Source: Planosporangium spinosum
GTDB taxonomy: Bacteria > Actinomycetota > Actinomycetes > Mycobacteriales > Micromonosporaceae
Assembly (NCBI RefSeq): GCF_049999945.1
Contig: NZ_JBLYUB010000010.1
Span: 124,001 to 188,000, forward strand
Direction: 5' to 3'
Length of the DNA stretch: 64,000 nt
Of this stretch, positions 43,114-50,739 are shown one piece after another (position 1 is the first letter of the stretch; every line of letters starts with the position of its first letter). Below the pieces are notes generated by a model that was given only the letters and a program-made list of their open reading frames with translations, had not been told where the DNA came from and searched no databases. A program made the translations under genes and the position numbers.

Positions 43114-44460
43114 CTACGGGCGGCGCTTGCGGCGGTTCTGCCCGCGCTGGCCGGCGGTCGCGACCGGCTGCGGTGCCGGCTCGGGCAGCGTGCCGACCGG
43201 CGAAACGGTGCCCCGCCGGATGCCGATCTGGCGCATCACGTGGTAGACGACGATCGCCGCGACCGAGCCGAGCGCGATCCCGTTGAAGGCCAGGTCGCCG
43301 ATCTTCCAGGTGAAGTCGGCGATACCGATGATCAGCGCGACGGCGGCGGTCATCAGGTTGGCCGGGTTGTTGAAGTCGACCCGCGACTGTACCCAGATCC
43401 GGGCGCCGAGCACGCCGATCAGGCCGTACAGCACGACGGTCGCGCCGCCCAGTACGCCCGGCGGGATCGTGTTGATCAGCGCGCCGAACTTGGGGGACAG
43501 GCCGAGCAGGAAGGCGACGATGCCCGCGACCCAGTACGCCGCGGTCGAGTACACCCGGGTCGCCGCCATGACGCCGATGTTCTCCGCGTAGGTGGTCGTA
43601 CCCGATCCGCCGCCGGCGCCGGCCAGCACGGTCGCGAGGCCGTCGCCGACGAACGCGCGGCCGATGAGGTGGTCCAGCGGACGCCCGGTCATCGCCGCCA
43701 CCGCCTTGACGTGGCCCACGTTCTCGGCGATCAGGACCAGGACGACGGGGACGAACAGGGCCACGACCCCGAGGTTGAACGTCGGCGCGGTGAAGTCGGG
43801 CAGGCCCACCCAGGCCGCCTGCCGCACGGCCGTGAAGTCGAGCTGGCCCTGGAACGCGGCAGCCACGTACCCGGCGACCACGCCGACCAGGATCGACAGC
43901 CGTCCGAGCAGCCCTGCGAACACGACCGTCACCAGCAGGATCACGACGAGCGTGACGAACGCGGTACCGGGCTGTTCGACGAACTTCGACTTGGCGACCG
44001 GGGCCAGGTTGAGGCCGATCAGCGCCACGATCGCGCCGGTGACCACCGGCGGCATCAGCCACTCGATCCAGCCGGTGCCGGCCTTGTGTACGACGAAGCC
44101 GATGATCGCGAAGAGCGCGCCGGCCACGATTATCCCGCCGAGGGCGGACGGCATGCCGTGCGAGGCCGAGGCCGCGGCGACCGGGGCGATGAACGCGAAG
44201 CTGGACCCCAGGTAGCTGGGCAGCCGGTTTCCGGTGATCAGCAGGAAGAGGATCGTGCCGATACCGGAGAAGAACAGCGTCGTGGACGGCGGGAAGTGGG
44301 TGATCAGCGGGACCAGGAAGGTCGCGCCGAACATCGCGAGTACGTGCTGTGCGCCGATGCCGATGGTGCGCGGCCAGCTCAGCCGCTCGTCGGGAGCGAC
44401 CACCTCACCGGGACGGGTGTGCCGCCCGTCGCCGTGGAGCCGCCAGTTCAAGTCGATCAT
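43114..44460 (-). CDS. NCS2-family uracil/xanthine permease
   Basis: A 448-aa membrane protein of the nucleobase-cation symporter 2 family, with about 12-14 helices. AQHVLAMFGATFLVPLITHF is the hallmark first helix, SSFAFIAPVAAA lies in TM3, and AENVGHVKAVA and GDGLATVLAGAGGGSGTTTYAENIG are the substrate-binding helices. The latter motif is typical of uracil permeases (UraA/RutG type). The ATG at 44460 has GGAGG 6 nt upstream. It could supply uracil for the Upp enzyme encoded at 7.7 kb. Confidence 0.92.
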   Translation of the reverse strand: MIDLNWRLHGDGRHTRPGEVVAPDERLSWPRTIGIGAQHVLAMFGATFLVPLITHFPPSTTLFFSGIGTILFLLITGNRLPSYLGSSFAFIAPVAAASASHGMPSALGGIIVAGALFAIIGFVVHKAGTGWIEWLMPPVVTGAIVALIGLNLAPVAKSKFVEQPGTAFVTLVVILLVTVVFAGLLGRLSILVGVVAGYVAAAFQGQLDFTAVRQAAWVGLPDFTAPTFNLGVVALFVPVVLVLIAENVGHVKAVAAMTGRPLDHLIGRAFVGDGLATVLAGAGGGSGTTTYAENIGVMAATRVYSTAAYWVAGIVAFLLGLSPKFGALINTIPPGVLGGATVVLYGLIGVLGARIWVQSRVDFNNPANLMTAAVALIIGIADFTWKIGDLAFNGIALGSVAAIVVYHVMRQIGIRRGTVSPVGTLPEPAPQPVATAGQRGQNRRKRRP

Positions 44461-44596
44461 TTGCTTCCTCCGCCCTGTGCTGGGCGGAGCGTAGCGGCTG
44501 CTACCGGCGGCTTTTGCGCAGGGTAGGGCCGTCCAGAAGGGCGGGAACATCCACTTCCGCCATGGTCATCGCCTTTCGGGTGGACCGGTGGTGTGC

Positions 44597-44827
44597 CTAC
44601 CGTTCGGCGACGTAACTGCCCCGCTGGGGCACGGTGTAGATCCACCCCTCGTCACGCAGCCAGGCAACGGTGCGGCGGGCGGTGTCGCGGCTGACATTGA
44701 ACTCTTGTTGCAGGGCGGTTTCGGACGGTATCGGCTTGTTTGGCCGCAGTGTGCTTGCCTCAATCCGCTCGATCAGGACCGCGGCGATCTGTCGATAGAC
44801 CGGTATCGGCGACTCGGGGTCGATCAC
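44597..44827 (-). CDS. Small GntR-type DNA-binding protein
   Basis: A 76-aa protein consisting only of a GntR winged helix: IPVYRQIAAVLIERIEAST, then PSETALQQEFNVSRDTARRTVAWLRDEGWI, and the wing TVPQRGSYV. There is no effector domain, unlike YtrA- or FadR-type regulators. The start GTG 44827 is 7 nt after TAGCGT (minus strand, 44835-44840), so it is probably leaderless. It is divergent from a two-gene unit of small proteins whose promoter contains three TACGAGAG repeats, the presumed operator. Similar GntR proteins (KorSA type) control actinomycete integrative plasmids. Confidence 0.85.
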   Translation of the reverse strand: MIDPESPIPVYRQIAAVLIERIEASTLRPNKPIPSETALQQEFNVSRDTARRTVAWLRDEGWIYTVPQRGSYVAER

Positions 44828-44868
44828 GCGCACAACGCTAAGGATCGCGAACGTGGGCGTATCTTGCC

Positions 44869-44907
44869 GTACGAGAGCATACGAGAGCTGACGTAGGCAT
44901 ACGAGAG
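44869..44907. promoter_or_regulatory. Helically phased TACGAGAG operator repeats in a divergent promoter
   Basis: TACGAGAG starts at 44870, 44880 and 44900, i.e. spacings of 10 and 20 bp, placing all copies on one DNA face. The third copy lies inside the 17-bp spacer of a promoter (TGACGT 44889-44894, TAGTAT 44912-44917) that reads toward the small genes at 45002. Binding by the divergently encoded GntR protein is the simplest reading. Confidence 0.65.
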
Positions 44908-44940
44908 GCGCTAGTATGGCGTCATCGCTCAAATAGGCGA

Positions 44941-44973
44941 GAGTCGATCGGCGACTCGACCGCCGATCGGCTC
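44941..44973 (+). promoter_or_regulatory. Leader hairpin of the small-gene operon
   Basis: GAGTCGATCGGCG pairs with CGCCGATCGGCTC (one mismatch) in the leader between the promoter and the ribosome site. A second weak pairing, CGGAC with GTCCG (44981-44997), brackets the AGGAGG ribosome site of the gene at 45002. Confidence 0.45.
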
Positions 44974-45001
44974 TCTTGATCGGACGTAGGAGGTCCGACC
45001 C

Positions 45002-45302
45002 GTGACCAGTATGAGGGCGAGGCACTACGCGCCCATAACTGCGCTGGAGACCGAACCTGTCGGTCCGTACACCGATCCGGAGCAGCGGGAGGAGGCACTG
45101 CGGGATGCTCTGCGGGGCGTGGACCTGGGTACGTACGACGAGCGGATGATCCGCTGGACGCTGGACGCTGGATAAGTTCGACAACTCGACCCTGCGGGTG
45201 TACGTGAGCTGGATCGAGCGGGCCCGGGTGACCGGCATGGTCGAGGTGCTGGAGGCCGACGCGATCATCCGGGCCCGGCTGCCTCGGCGGTCCGGTCGGT
45301 GA
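45002..45302 (+). pseudogene. Frameshifted small conserved actinobacterial gene
   Basis: GTG 45002 with TAGGAGG 8 nt upstream begins MRARHYAPITALETEPVGPY-type coding sequence that stops early at 45173-45175 (57 aa). The remaining sequence is a good continuation in another frame (LDKFDNSTLRVYVSWIERAR, ending TGA at 45300-45302). The shift is explained by a 7-bp tandem duplication, ACGCTGG at 45158-45164 and again at 45165-45171; removing one copy restores a protein of about 98 aa. The restored stop overlaps the next GTG (GTGA), confirming the original layout. I recall homologues of this small protein next to the following gene in many related genomes. Confidence 0.75.
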
Positions 45303-45526
45303 CCGCGCATCAGCCGCTCCGGCCGAGCTGGGTCTGCGTGGGGTGCGGGTACTCGTGGCCGTGTCCGAGCCACCGGCGTCAGCTGCTCGGCGAGTACGCC
45401 GGTACCCCGGTCTCGCTGTCCCTGGTCTTGAGTGCCGCGCTCGTGGAGGCCACGGCGGACCTGCGTGCCGTTCCGGCCGGCGACCTGCATGACCGTTTTG
45501 TGGGGTGGTTGCCGATTTCCGGGTGA
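45299..45526 (+). CDS. Small Cys-rich conserved protein of the GntR cassette
   Basis: 75 aa, beginning TAHQPLRPSWVCVGCGYSWPCPS; the three Cys in CVGCGYSWPC suggest a metal site or knuckle. The rest is helical (SLVLSAALVEATADLRAVPA). Related short proteins in actinomycetes have been labelled 'flavin reductase' without good reason as far as I know. Its start overlaps the stop of the ancestral upstream frame. Because that gene is now frameshifted, coupling is lost and this gene may be poorly translated. The three-gene arrangement (GntR, two small proteins) is a recurrent cassette of unknown role. Confidence 0.7.
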   Translation: MTAHQPLRPSWVCVGCGYSWPCPSHRRQLLGEYAGTPVSLSLVLSAALVEATADLRAVPAGDLHDRFVGWLPISG

Positions 45527-45559
45527 TGGCCGACCCGTGAGTCGGGGTCCACGTCTCCA

Positions 45560-45605
45560 ATCTTGGAAAGCAGGGCACCAATATTGGCGCCTAACTTTCC
45601 AAGAT
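45560..45605. terminator. Inverted repeat after the GntR-cassette genes
   Basis: ATCTTGGAAAG (45560-45570) is inverted at 45595-45605, and the centre GGCACCAATATTGGCGCC is itself a near-perfect palindrome, so almost the whole 46 bp can fold back. Confidence 0.75.
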
Positions 45606-45784
45606 CTACGAGGAGTCGGCAGGGTTGGCCACTTCGAGCGACCCCGACGCCGTCAGGCGACTTTCGCGGTCAGCGAGAATCCCTCGAATCGTACATTGTG
45701 GACGCGGCCGTCGCCGGGTGCCGGGTCGAGCCGGCACCTGGTCGATCGTGCCCGATCTCGCCCGTGGATCCGGCCCGTCTCTCC

Positions 45785-45838
45785 CGTGATCACTGAGACT
45801 CTGCGGGGCCGTGGCACCGCAGAGTCTCAGTGATCACG
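45785..45838. terminator. 22-bp perfect inverted repeat downstream of accE
   Basis: 45785-45806 (beginning CGTGATCACTGAGACTCTGC) is perfectly inverted at 45817-45838; GCC/GGC in the 10-nt loop can extend it. It ends 22 bp from the accE stop codon. Confidence 0.85.
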
Positions 45839-45859
45839 AAGGGGCGTGGAGTCCGCGAG

Positions 45860-46069
45860 TCAGCGGGGCAGTCCCGAGGCGCGCCAGGCACCGGTACCGG
45901 CGCGCAGCGGGACGCCGGGCAGGGCGCTCGCCCGCCACCGCGACGGGGCCACCGGGGCCGGGGCGGGCGCGGCGGGGCGGCGCAGGATCACACCGACCAG
46001 TGCCGCCAGTTCCTCGGGCGTCGGGGTACCGCGCACCACCCGCAGCGCCGGAGTCGTCTCGTCGGCCAC
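45860..46069 (-). CDS. accE: Acyl-CoA carboxylase epsilon subunit
   Basis: A 69-aa protein with the standard epsilon-subunit pattern: ALRVVRGTPTPEELAALVGV, a Pro/Ala linker (PAAPAPAPVAP) and a basic Trp-containing end (SRWRASALPG, GAWRASGLPR). These subunits bind and activate the AccD beta subunit in actinobacteria. GGGGAGG just before GTG 46069 sets the start. It is normally the gene right after accD, but here 4.7 kb with two oppositely oriented genes lie between it and accD. It must therefore be expressed from its own promoter. Confidence 0.88.
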   Translation of the reverse strand: MADETTPALRVVRGTPTPEELAALVGVILRRPAAPAPAPVAPSRWRASALPGVPLRAGTGAWRASGLPR

Positions 46070-46152
46070 GTGACCTCCCCAAACATCGTCCGCGTCGCTA
46101 CCGCACCGGGCCGGTGGGTCGCCGGATACTCGACCTTATCGAGGCTTTGCAG

Positions 46153-48429
46153 GTGACGCGACGGAGGGCGCCCGGACTGTTGGCCGCCGTGACCGGCGTG
46201 CTGGCGGGCGTCCTGACCGTGGCTGCCCCGGAGATCCCCGCCGGGTCGGAGTCGGCCGGACCGTTCGCCGGGGCCGCGCCGGCCTTCGCCGCGCCGGCCT
46301 TCGCCGCGCCGGCCTTCGCCGAGCCGTCCGCGCCCGCGCCGGAAGCCACGTCGTCGGCGACCCGGTACCAGGTGACCTTCGTCGCGCGCTCCTGCCCCTC
46401 GTACGAGGCTCTCACCGCCGGGCAGGGGCCCGGCGACGACGCCGAGACGCTCGGCCGGCCCGGACATGCCAGCCCGTACCTTCCCGGCCAACCCGTCGAC
46501 CCGGCTGTCGAGGACGACCTCGACAGCGGCTGCACCGACCTGCCCGGCTGGCGCTTCGCCCTGGGCTCGGGGCACGAGCGTACGGGTCGGCTGTCGACCG
46601 TCACGGGCCGGCCGGTCAGCACGCCACCCACCGGGGACTCGACCGCCCGGCTCGACGCGACCGGCCGGGACACCGGCGGGCTGCTGGCCGGGGCGGTCAC
46701 CGTCACGCTGAGCGATGAGCAGGTCGGGTTGGCGGTACACCGGCAACTGTGGGTGCAGGGTGGTACGCCGGACAAGCCGGTCGGTGACGGGTACGCGTTC
46801 GGCGTGCTGCGCTGCGCGATCGACGGGCGCACCGCCGGCAACGTCCAGTGGCTGGCGTTCCCGTCCGGTGTGCGGCACGTGTTCTGCTACGCGTACTACG
46901 TCCGAGGTGCTCCCCAGTCCGGCACCGTCACGGTGCGGCTGCGCACCACCCGGCCGGTGGGCTACGCCCAACGGGTGTCGTTCGCCTCGGGGCTGAGCAA
47001 CCTCGGCGACGGCGGGTTCGCGTTGGCCAGTTCGGGTGAGCCGGTCGAGGCGTCGTTCACCCGGCCGCCCGGCAAGGCCGCGTACCCGATCCGGCCGCGG
47101 GTACCGGAGGGCTGGCGGCTCGCCGCGGCGGCCTGCGACGCCACCCGCTCGGACGGCCGGAAGGTGTCGGGGCGGGCCACGGTGGACCCGGCGACCGGAG
47201 CGGCGTCGGTGTCGGTGGTGGCCGGCGAGACGGTCGTCTGCACGTACACGTTGGAGCCGCCGGCGCCGCCGCCCGGCCTCGCCCTCGCGGTGTACAGCCC
47301 CGGTACCGGCGGGACGTTCGGGATCACGCTGGCCGGCGCGGCGGGTTCGCCGGCCGGCGGAGCCGGATCGCGGACACTGACCGCCACGACCGGTGCCGAC
47401 GGGCCGGCGGCGGCCACCGGCGCCGACCTGACGGCGCTCACCCCCGGCCGGTACACGGCGACCGTGACGCCGCCCACGGGGCAGGCGGACCAGTGGACCC
47501 TGATGGGCGCGTTGTGTGACGGCGCACAGGTCCGCGCGGACGCGATGAGCGTCACACTGGATCTCCCGCCCGGCGCGGCGGTCGACTGCGTGCTCCAACT
47601 GGCCCGGCGGACGCCCGCGCTGCGGCTGGACGTGGTCACCGCGGGTGGCGTGGCCAGCGCGGCGTTCGCGGTGGTCGCGGTCGACGACGCGGGCGGCGGC
47701 TGGTGGGCGGCGGCCAACACCACCGGGTACGGGGTACCGGCGGTCGCCGCCGGTGACCTTCCCCGGGAACTGCCGTTCGGCACCTACCTGGTCACGCCGG
47801 TGCCGCCCCGGGCCAGCGCGACGACCGGGTGGCGGTTGGCGTCGCTGCGCTGTGACGGGGCGGCCGAGGCCACCGCCGGCGGAGCGGTACGGGTCACGCT
47901 GGCGCCCGGCGGGCGGGAGCCGGTGTGCACGGCGTCGTACCAGGCGGAGGCGGCGACCCGGCTGCGGGTGACGGTACGCGCGACGGGTGCGGACATGGCC
48001 CGCCGCGGTGCCGCCGTGGTCGAGGTGTCCTGCGTGGACGGTTCGCGCGGGCGGCTGGTCCTCGCCCCGGACACCGCCGGCCCGGCGGTGCTGCCGCAAC
48101 CGCTGTCCTTCCTGGAACCGACCACCTGCGAGATCCGGCAGCAGGACACCGGGGCGGCGCCGGGCGCTACGGTCACCGTGTCGGCCACCCGGGAGCCGGC
48201 CACCGGCGGCCCGCCGGTGGAGCTGCCGTACCGGCTGGACGTGGCGCGCGACGTGACCGAGTACACCATCGCCGTGACCGACGAGTTCAGCGAGCCGCCC
48301 GCGACCGTGGCGGAGGAGTCGTTCCTCGACCAGCTTCGGGTACTGCCCCTGATAATGGTGGGCATTGGAATGGTCGGATTCGGGGGACTTATCTTTATCG
48401 CGGTACTTTTACGGCGACGCGTGGTGTGA
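46153..48429 (+). CDS. Large membrane-anchored surface protein, repeated beta-domains
   Basis: About 758 aa. A signal peptide (LLAAVTGVLAGVLTVAAPEI) is followed by a low-complexity AAPAFAAPAF segment encoded by a 15-bp tandem repeat. Then come a unique N-terminal domain with paired Cys (residues about 70-260) and at least four beta-rich domains of about 90 aa. Each of these domains contains a WRLAAAACDA, WTLMGALCDG or WRLASLRCDG strand and a later Cys (VVCTYTLE, VDCVLQL, PVCTASY, TTCEIRQ), suggesting a conserved disulfide. A C-terminal helix (VLPLIMVGIGMVGFGGLIFI) plus RRR tail anchors it; there is no LPXTG. The start is uncertain: GTG 46153 (GAGG upstream) or GTG 46114. Function is unknown; adhesion or structure is likely. 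Confidence 0.75.
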   Translation: MTRRRAPGLLAAVTGVLAGVLTVAAPEIPAGSESAGPFAGAAPAFAAPAFAAPAFAEPSAPAPEATSSATRYQVTFVARSCPSYEALTAGQGPGDDAETLGRPGHASPYLPGQPVDPAVEDDLDSGCTDLPGWRFALGSGHERTGRLSTVTGRPVSTPPTGDSTARLDATGRDTGGLLAGAVTVTLSDEQVGLAVHRQLWVQGGTPDKPVGDGYAFGVLRCAIDGRTAGNVQWLAFPSGVRHVFCYAYYVRGAPQSGTVTVRLRTTRPVGYAQRVSFASGLSNLGDGGFALASSGEPVEASFTRPPGKAAYPIRPRVPEGWRLAAAACDATRSDGRKVSGRATVDPATGAASVSVVAGETVVCTYTLEPPAPPPGLALAVYSPGTGGTFGITLAGAAGSPAGGAGSRTLTATTGADGPAAATGADLTALTPGRYTATVTPPTGQADQWTLMGALCDGAQVRADAMSVTLDLPPGAAVDCVLQLARRTPALRLDVVTAGGVASAAFAVVAVDDAGGGWWAAANTTGYGVPAVAAGDLPRELPFGTYLVTPVPPRASATTGWRLASLRCDGAAEATAGGAVRVTLAPGGREPVCTASYQAEAATRLRVTVRATGADMARRGAAVVEVSCVDGSRGRLVLAPDTAGPAVLPQPLSFLEPTTCEIRQQDTGAAPGATVTVSATREPATGGPPVELPYRLDVARDVTEYTIAVTDEFSEPPATVAEESFLDQLRVLPLIMVGIGMVGFGGLIFIAVLLRRRVV

Positions 48430-48492
48430 CAACAGGTGAGACCGGGGTGGCGCTCGTACATGCCCATGGACTGACCGGGTATCTTCCTCAGG

Positions 48493-50628
48493 ATGTCGGT
48501 CACGCAGCCCCTTATCGCCGAGCGCTACCGGCTTGTCCGGTCCCTCGGCCAGGGCGGCATGGGCCGCGTCTGGCTGGCCCGCGACGAGGTGCTGCACCGT
48601 GACGTCGCCATCAAGGAGGTCATCCCTCCGGAGAGCCTGACCGCGCAGGAGCGCGACGAGATGCGCCGCCGTACCCTGCGCGAGGCCCGCACGGCGGCCC
48701 GGCTCAACCATCCGAGCGTGGTCCGCGTCTACGACGTGGTCCGCACCGATACGCATCCGTGGATCGTGATGGAGTACGTGCCGTCGCGGTCGCTGCACCA
48801 GGTGATCGCCGAGGACGGCACGCTGTCGCCCACCCGCGCCGCGGAGATCGGGCTCCAGGTGCTCGGCGCGTTGCGCGCCGCGCACCGCGCCGGTGTGCTG
48901 CACCGCGACGTGAAACCGAGCAACGTGCTCCTCACCGACGAGGGTCGGGTGGTGCTGACCGACTTCGGGTTGGCGATCATGGCCGGTGATGCGTCGGTGA
49001 CCCGGACAGGCATGGTGCTGGGCTCCCCGGCGTACATCGCCCCCGAGCGGGCCCGCGAGGGCATCACCGGGCCGGAGTCCGACCTGTGGTCGCTCGGCGC
49101 GACGCTGTACGCCGCGGTCGAGGGCAACTCCCCGTACCAGCGCTCCTCCGCGATCGAGACGCTGACCGCGCTGGTCACGGAGGACCCGCCACCGGCGCGC
49201 AACGCCGGCCCGCTGCGCGCCGTCCTCAATGGCCTGTTGCGCAAGGACCCGACCACCCGCATCAATGCCGAGGAGGCCGAGCGGCTGCTGCGCCGGGCCG
49301 CCGGCGGTGGCCTGGGCTCCCGGATCTGGCTGGTGCCCAAGCCCCGGCGCGGCCTGCGCCCCGAGCCGGGGTCGGGCTCCTCCGGCCAGCCGGCGACCGA
49401 CGGCTCCGCCGGCTCGAAGCCGTCCGGGGCGAGCGCGTCGAAGCCGTCCGGCTCCAGCGGCGCCAAGCCCTCCGGCTCCACCGGCGCCAAGGCGGCGGCC
49501 GCCGCCGGCCCGGCCGTCGCCGGTGCGAAGGCGTCCGGGGCTGGCGCCTCGGGCACAGCCGCGGGTACGACCTCGGGCGAGACCGCCGGTACGAAGGCGC
49601 CCGGCTCCGCCGGTACGAAGGCGCCCGGCTCTACCGGTACGAAGCCGGAGGGGTCGGACGAGACGGCCGCCGGTACACCGGCCGCCGCGGCCGCCCAAGC
49701 CACCGCGGTGATCCGGCCGTCGGGAGGCGAGCGGACCGCGGTCATCACGCCGAATCCGAGCTCGTCGGAGCAGACCGACACCGGCCCGCCGCCGGTCGCG
49801 GCGCTCGCGGCCGCCACCGGGGTCGAGAGCACCGCCACCGACCGCCGCCCGGCCGGCCGTACCCCCGCCGGTGACGCCGCGTCCCCCGACCTGCTGGGCA
49901 GGCTGCCGCTCGCCTGGCGCGAGACCCTGGCCCGGCCCTGGCTGTGGCTGCTGGCCGCCGTCGTCGTGGTCCTGCTCGTGGTCGTGGTCGTGGTCGTCCT
50001 GACGAGTGGCGACGACGGCCACGACACCGCGAACGGCCCGGCCACGCGGACCTCCGCACCGGCCGCGACCAGCGCCGCCGCCGCGCCGCCCGCCGCCTCG
50101 GCGGCCGCCCCGACCACGCCGGCACCGGGCGACGGCTCGTCCGGGGGAGCGGCCGCCACGCCGCAGCAGGCCACGCCGGCCGCTCCGGTGATCCCTGCGG
50201 GCTGGCATCTGCACTCCGACCCCACCGGCTTCAGCCTGGCCGTGCCCGACGGCTGGAACGTGTCACGCGAAGGCAGCATCGTCTACTTCCGCGACCCGTC
50301 GGAGGGCCGCATCCTGAGCGTCGACCAGACCAACCAGCCCCACCGGGACCCGGTCGCCGACTGGACCCGGCAGGAGGGCGAGCGGGCCGGCAGCTTCTAC
50401 CCCGGCTACCAGCGCATCCGCATCGCGCCGGTCGACTACTTCGTCGCCTGCGCCGACTGGGAGTTCACCTACGACCAGCGCGGCACCCGCGCCCACGTGA
50501 TCAACCGGGGTGTGGTGACGTCGGACCACCAGGCGTACGGCATCTGGTGGTCCACGCCGGAGTCGACCTGGCAGGCGAACCTGCCGAACTTCGAGCTGAT
50601 CATGAAGACGTTCACGCCGAAGCCCTGA
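48493..50628 (+). CDS. Membrane-anchored Ser/Thr protein kinase, second copy
   Basis: A 711-aa Hanks-type kinase. The domain spans about residues 10-275, with GQGGMG, K41 in VAIKE, D139 in HRDVKPSNV, D157 in DFG and activation-loop Thr in SVTRTGMVLGSPAYIAPE. A low-complexity linker (275-475) contains repeats GTKAPGS and GSKPSGA. One transmembrane helix is built of Val (WLWLLAAVVVVLLVVVVVVV), and the extracellular domain has GFSLAVPDGWNVSREG, related to that of the kinase at 11494-13743. TATCTT is exactly 7 nt before the ATG, so the mRNA should be leaderless. It lies next to the surface-protein gene in the same direction, a possible signalling partner. Confidence 0.93.
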   Translation: MSVTQPLIAERYRLVRSLGQGGMGRVWLARDEVLHRDVAIKEVIPPESLTAQERDEMRRRTLREARTAARLNHPSVVRVYDVVRTDTHPWIVMEYVPSRSLHQVIAEDGTLSPTRAAEIGLQVLGALRAAHRAGVLHRDVKPSNVLLTDEGRVVLTDFGLAIMAGDASVTRTGMVLGSPAYIAPERAREGITGPESDLWSLGATLYAAVEGNSPYQRSSAIETLTALVTEDPPPARNAGPLRAVLNGLLRKDPTTRINAEEAERLLRRAAGGGLGSRIWLVPKPRRGLRPEPGSGSSGQPATDGSAGSKPSGASASKPSGSSGAKPSGSTGAKAAAAAGPAVAGAKASGAGASGTAAGTTSGETAGTKAPGSAGTKAPGSTGTKPEGSDETAAGTPAAAAAQATAVIRPSGGERTAVITPNPSSSEQTDTGPPPVAALAAATGVESTATDRRPAGRTPAGDAASPDLLGRLPLAWRETLARPWLWLLAAVVVVLLVVVVVVVLTSGDDGHDTANGPATRTSAPAATSAAAAPPAASAAAPTTPAPGDGSSGGAAATPQQATPAAPVIPAGWHLHSDPTGFSLAVPDGWNVSREGSIVYFRDPSEGRILSVDQTNQPHRDPVADWTRQEGERAGSFYPGYQRIRIAPVDYFVACADWEFTYDQRGTRAHVINRGVVTSDHQAYGIWWSTPESTWQANLPNFELIMKTFTPKP

Positions 50629-50681
50629 CCGGCAGATCCGAGCGCCGACCGCAATCCGGAAGCCCCGACCGGCCACACGCG

Positions 50682-50725
50682 GAAGCCCTGACCGCCACCG
50701 GCGAACCGGCGAGGGTCAGGGCTTC
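50682..50725. terminator. Bidirectional hairpin between the kinase and accD
   Basis: GAAGCCCTGACC (50682-50693) is perfectly inverted at 50714-50725. Two further copies of GGAAGCCC(C/T)GACC precede it (50658 and nearby), so the kinase 3' end carries a small repeat family based on its own last codons. Confidence 0.7.
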
Positions 50726-50739
50726 GGCGTGCGTGCCCG

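Larger units (their letters stand above)
45527..45859. other. Intergenic region with two long hairpins between convergent genes
   Basis: No gene is seen here. The stretch contains two unrelated long inverted repeats (45560-45605 and 45785-45838), one after each of the two convergent transcription units, separated by about 180 bp of featureless sequence. Confidence 0.6.

Noticed and set aside
48335..48429. LPXTG sorting signal at the end of the surface protein
   Set aside because: There is a hydrophobic helix and basic tail, but no LPXTG-like motif before it.
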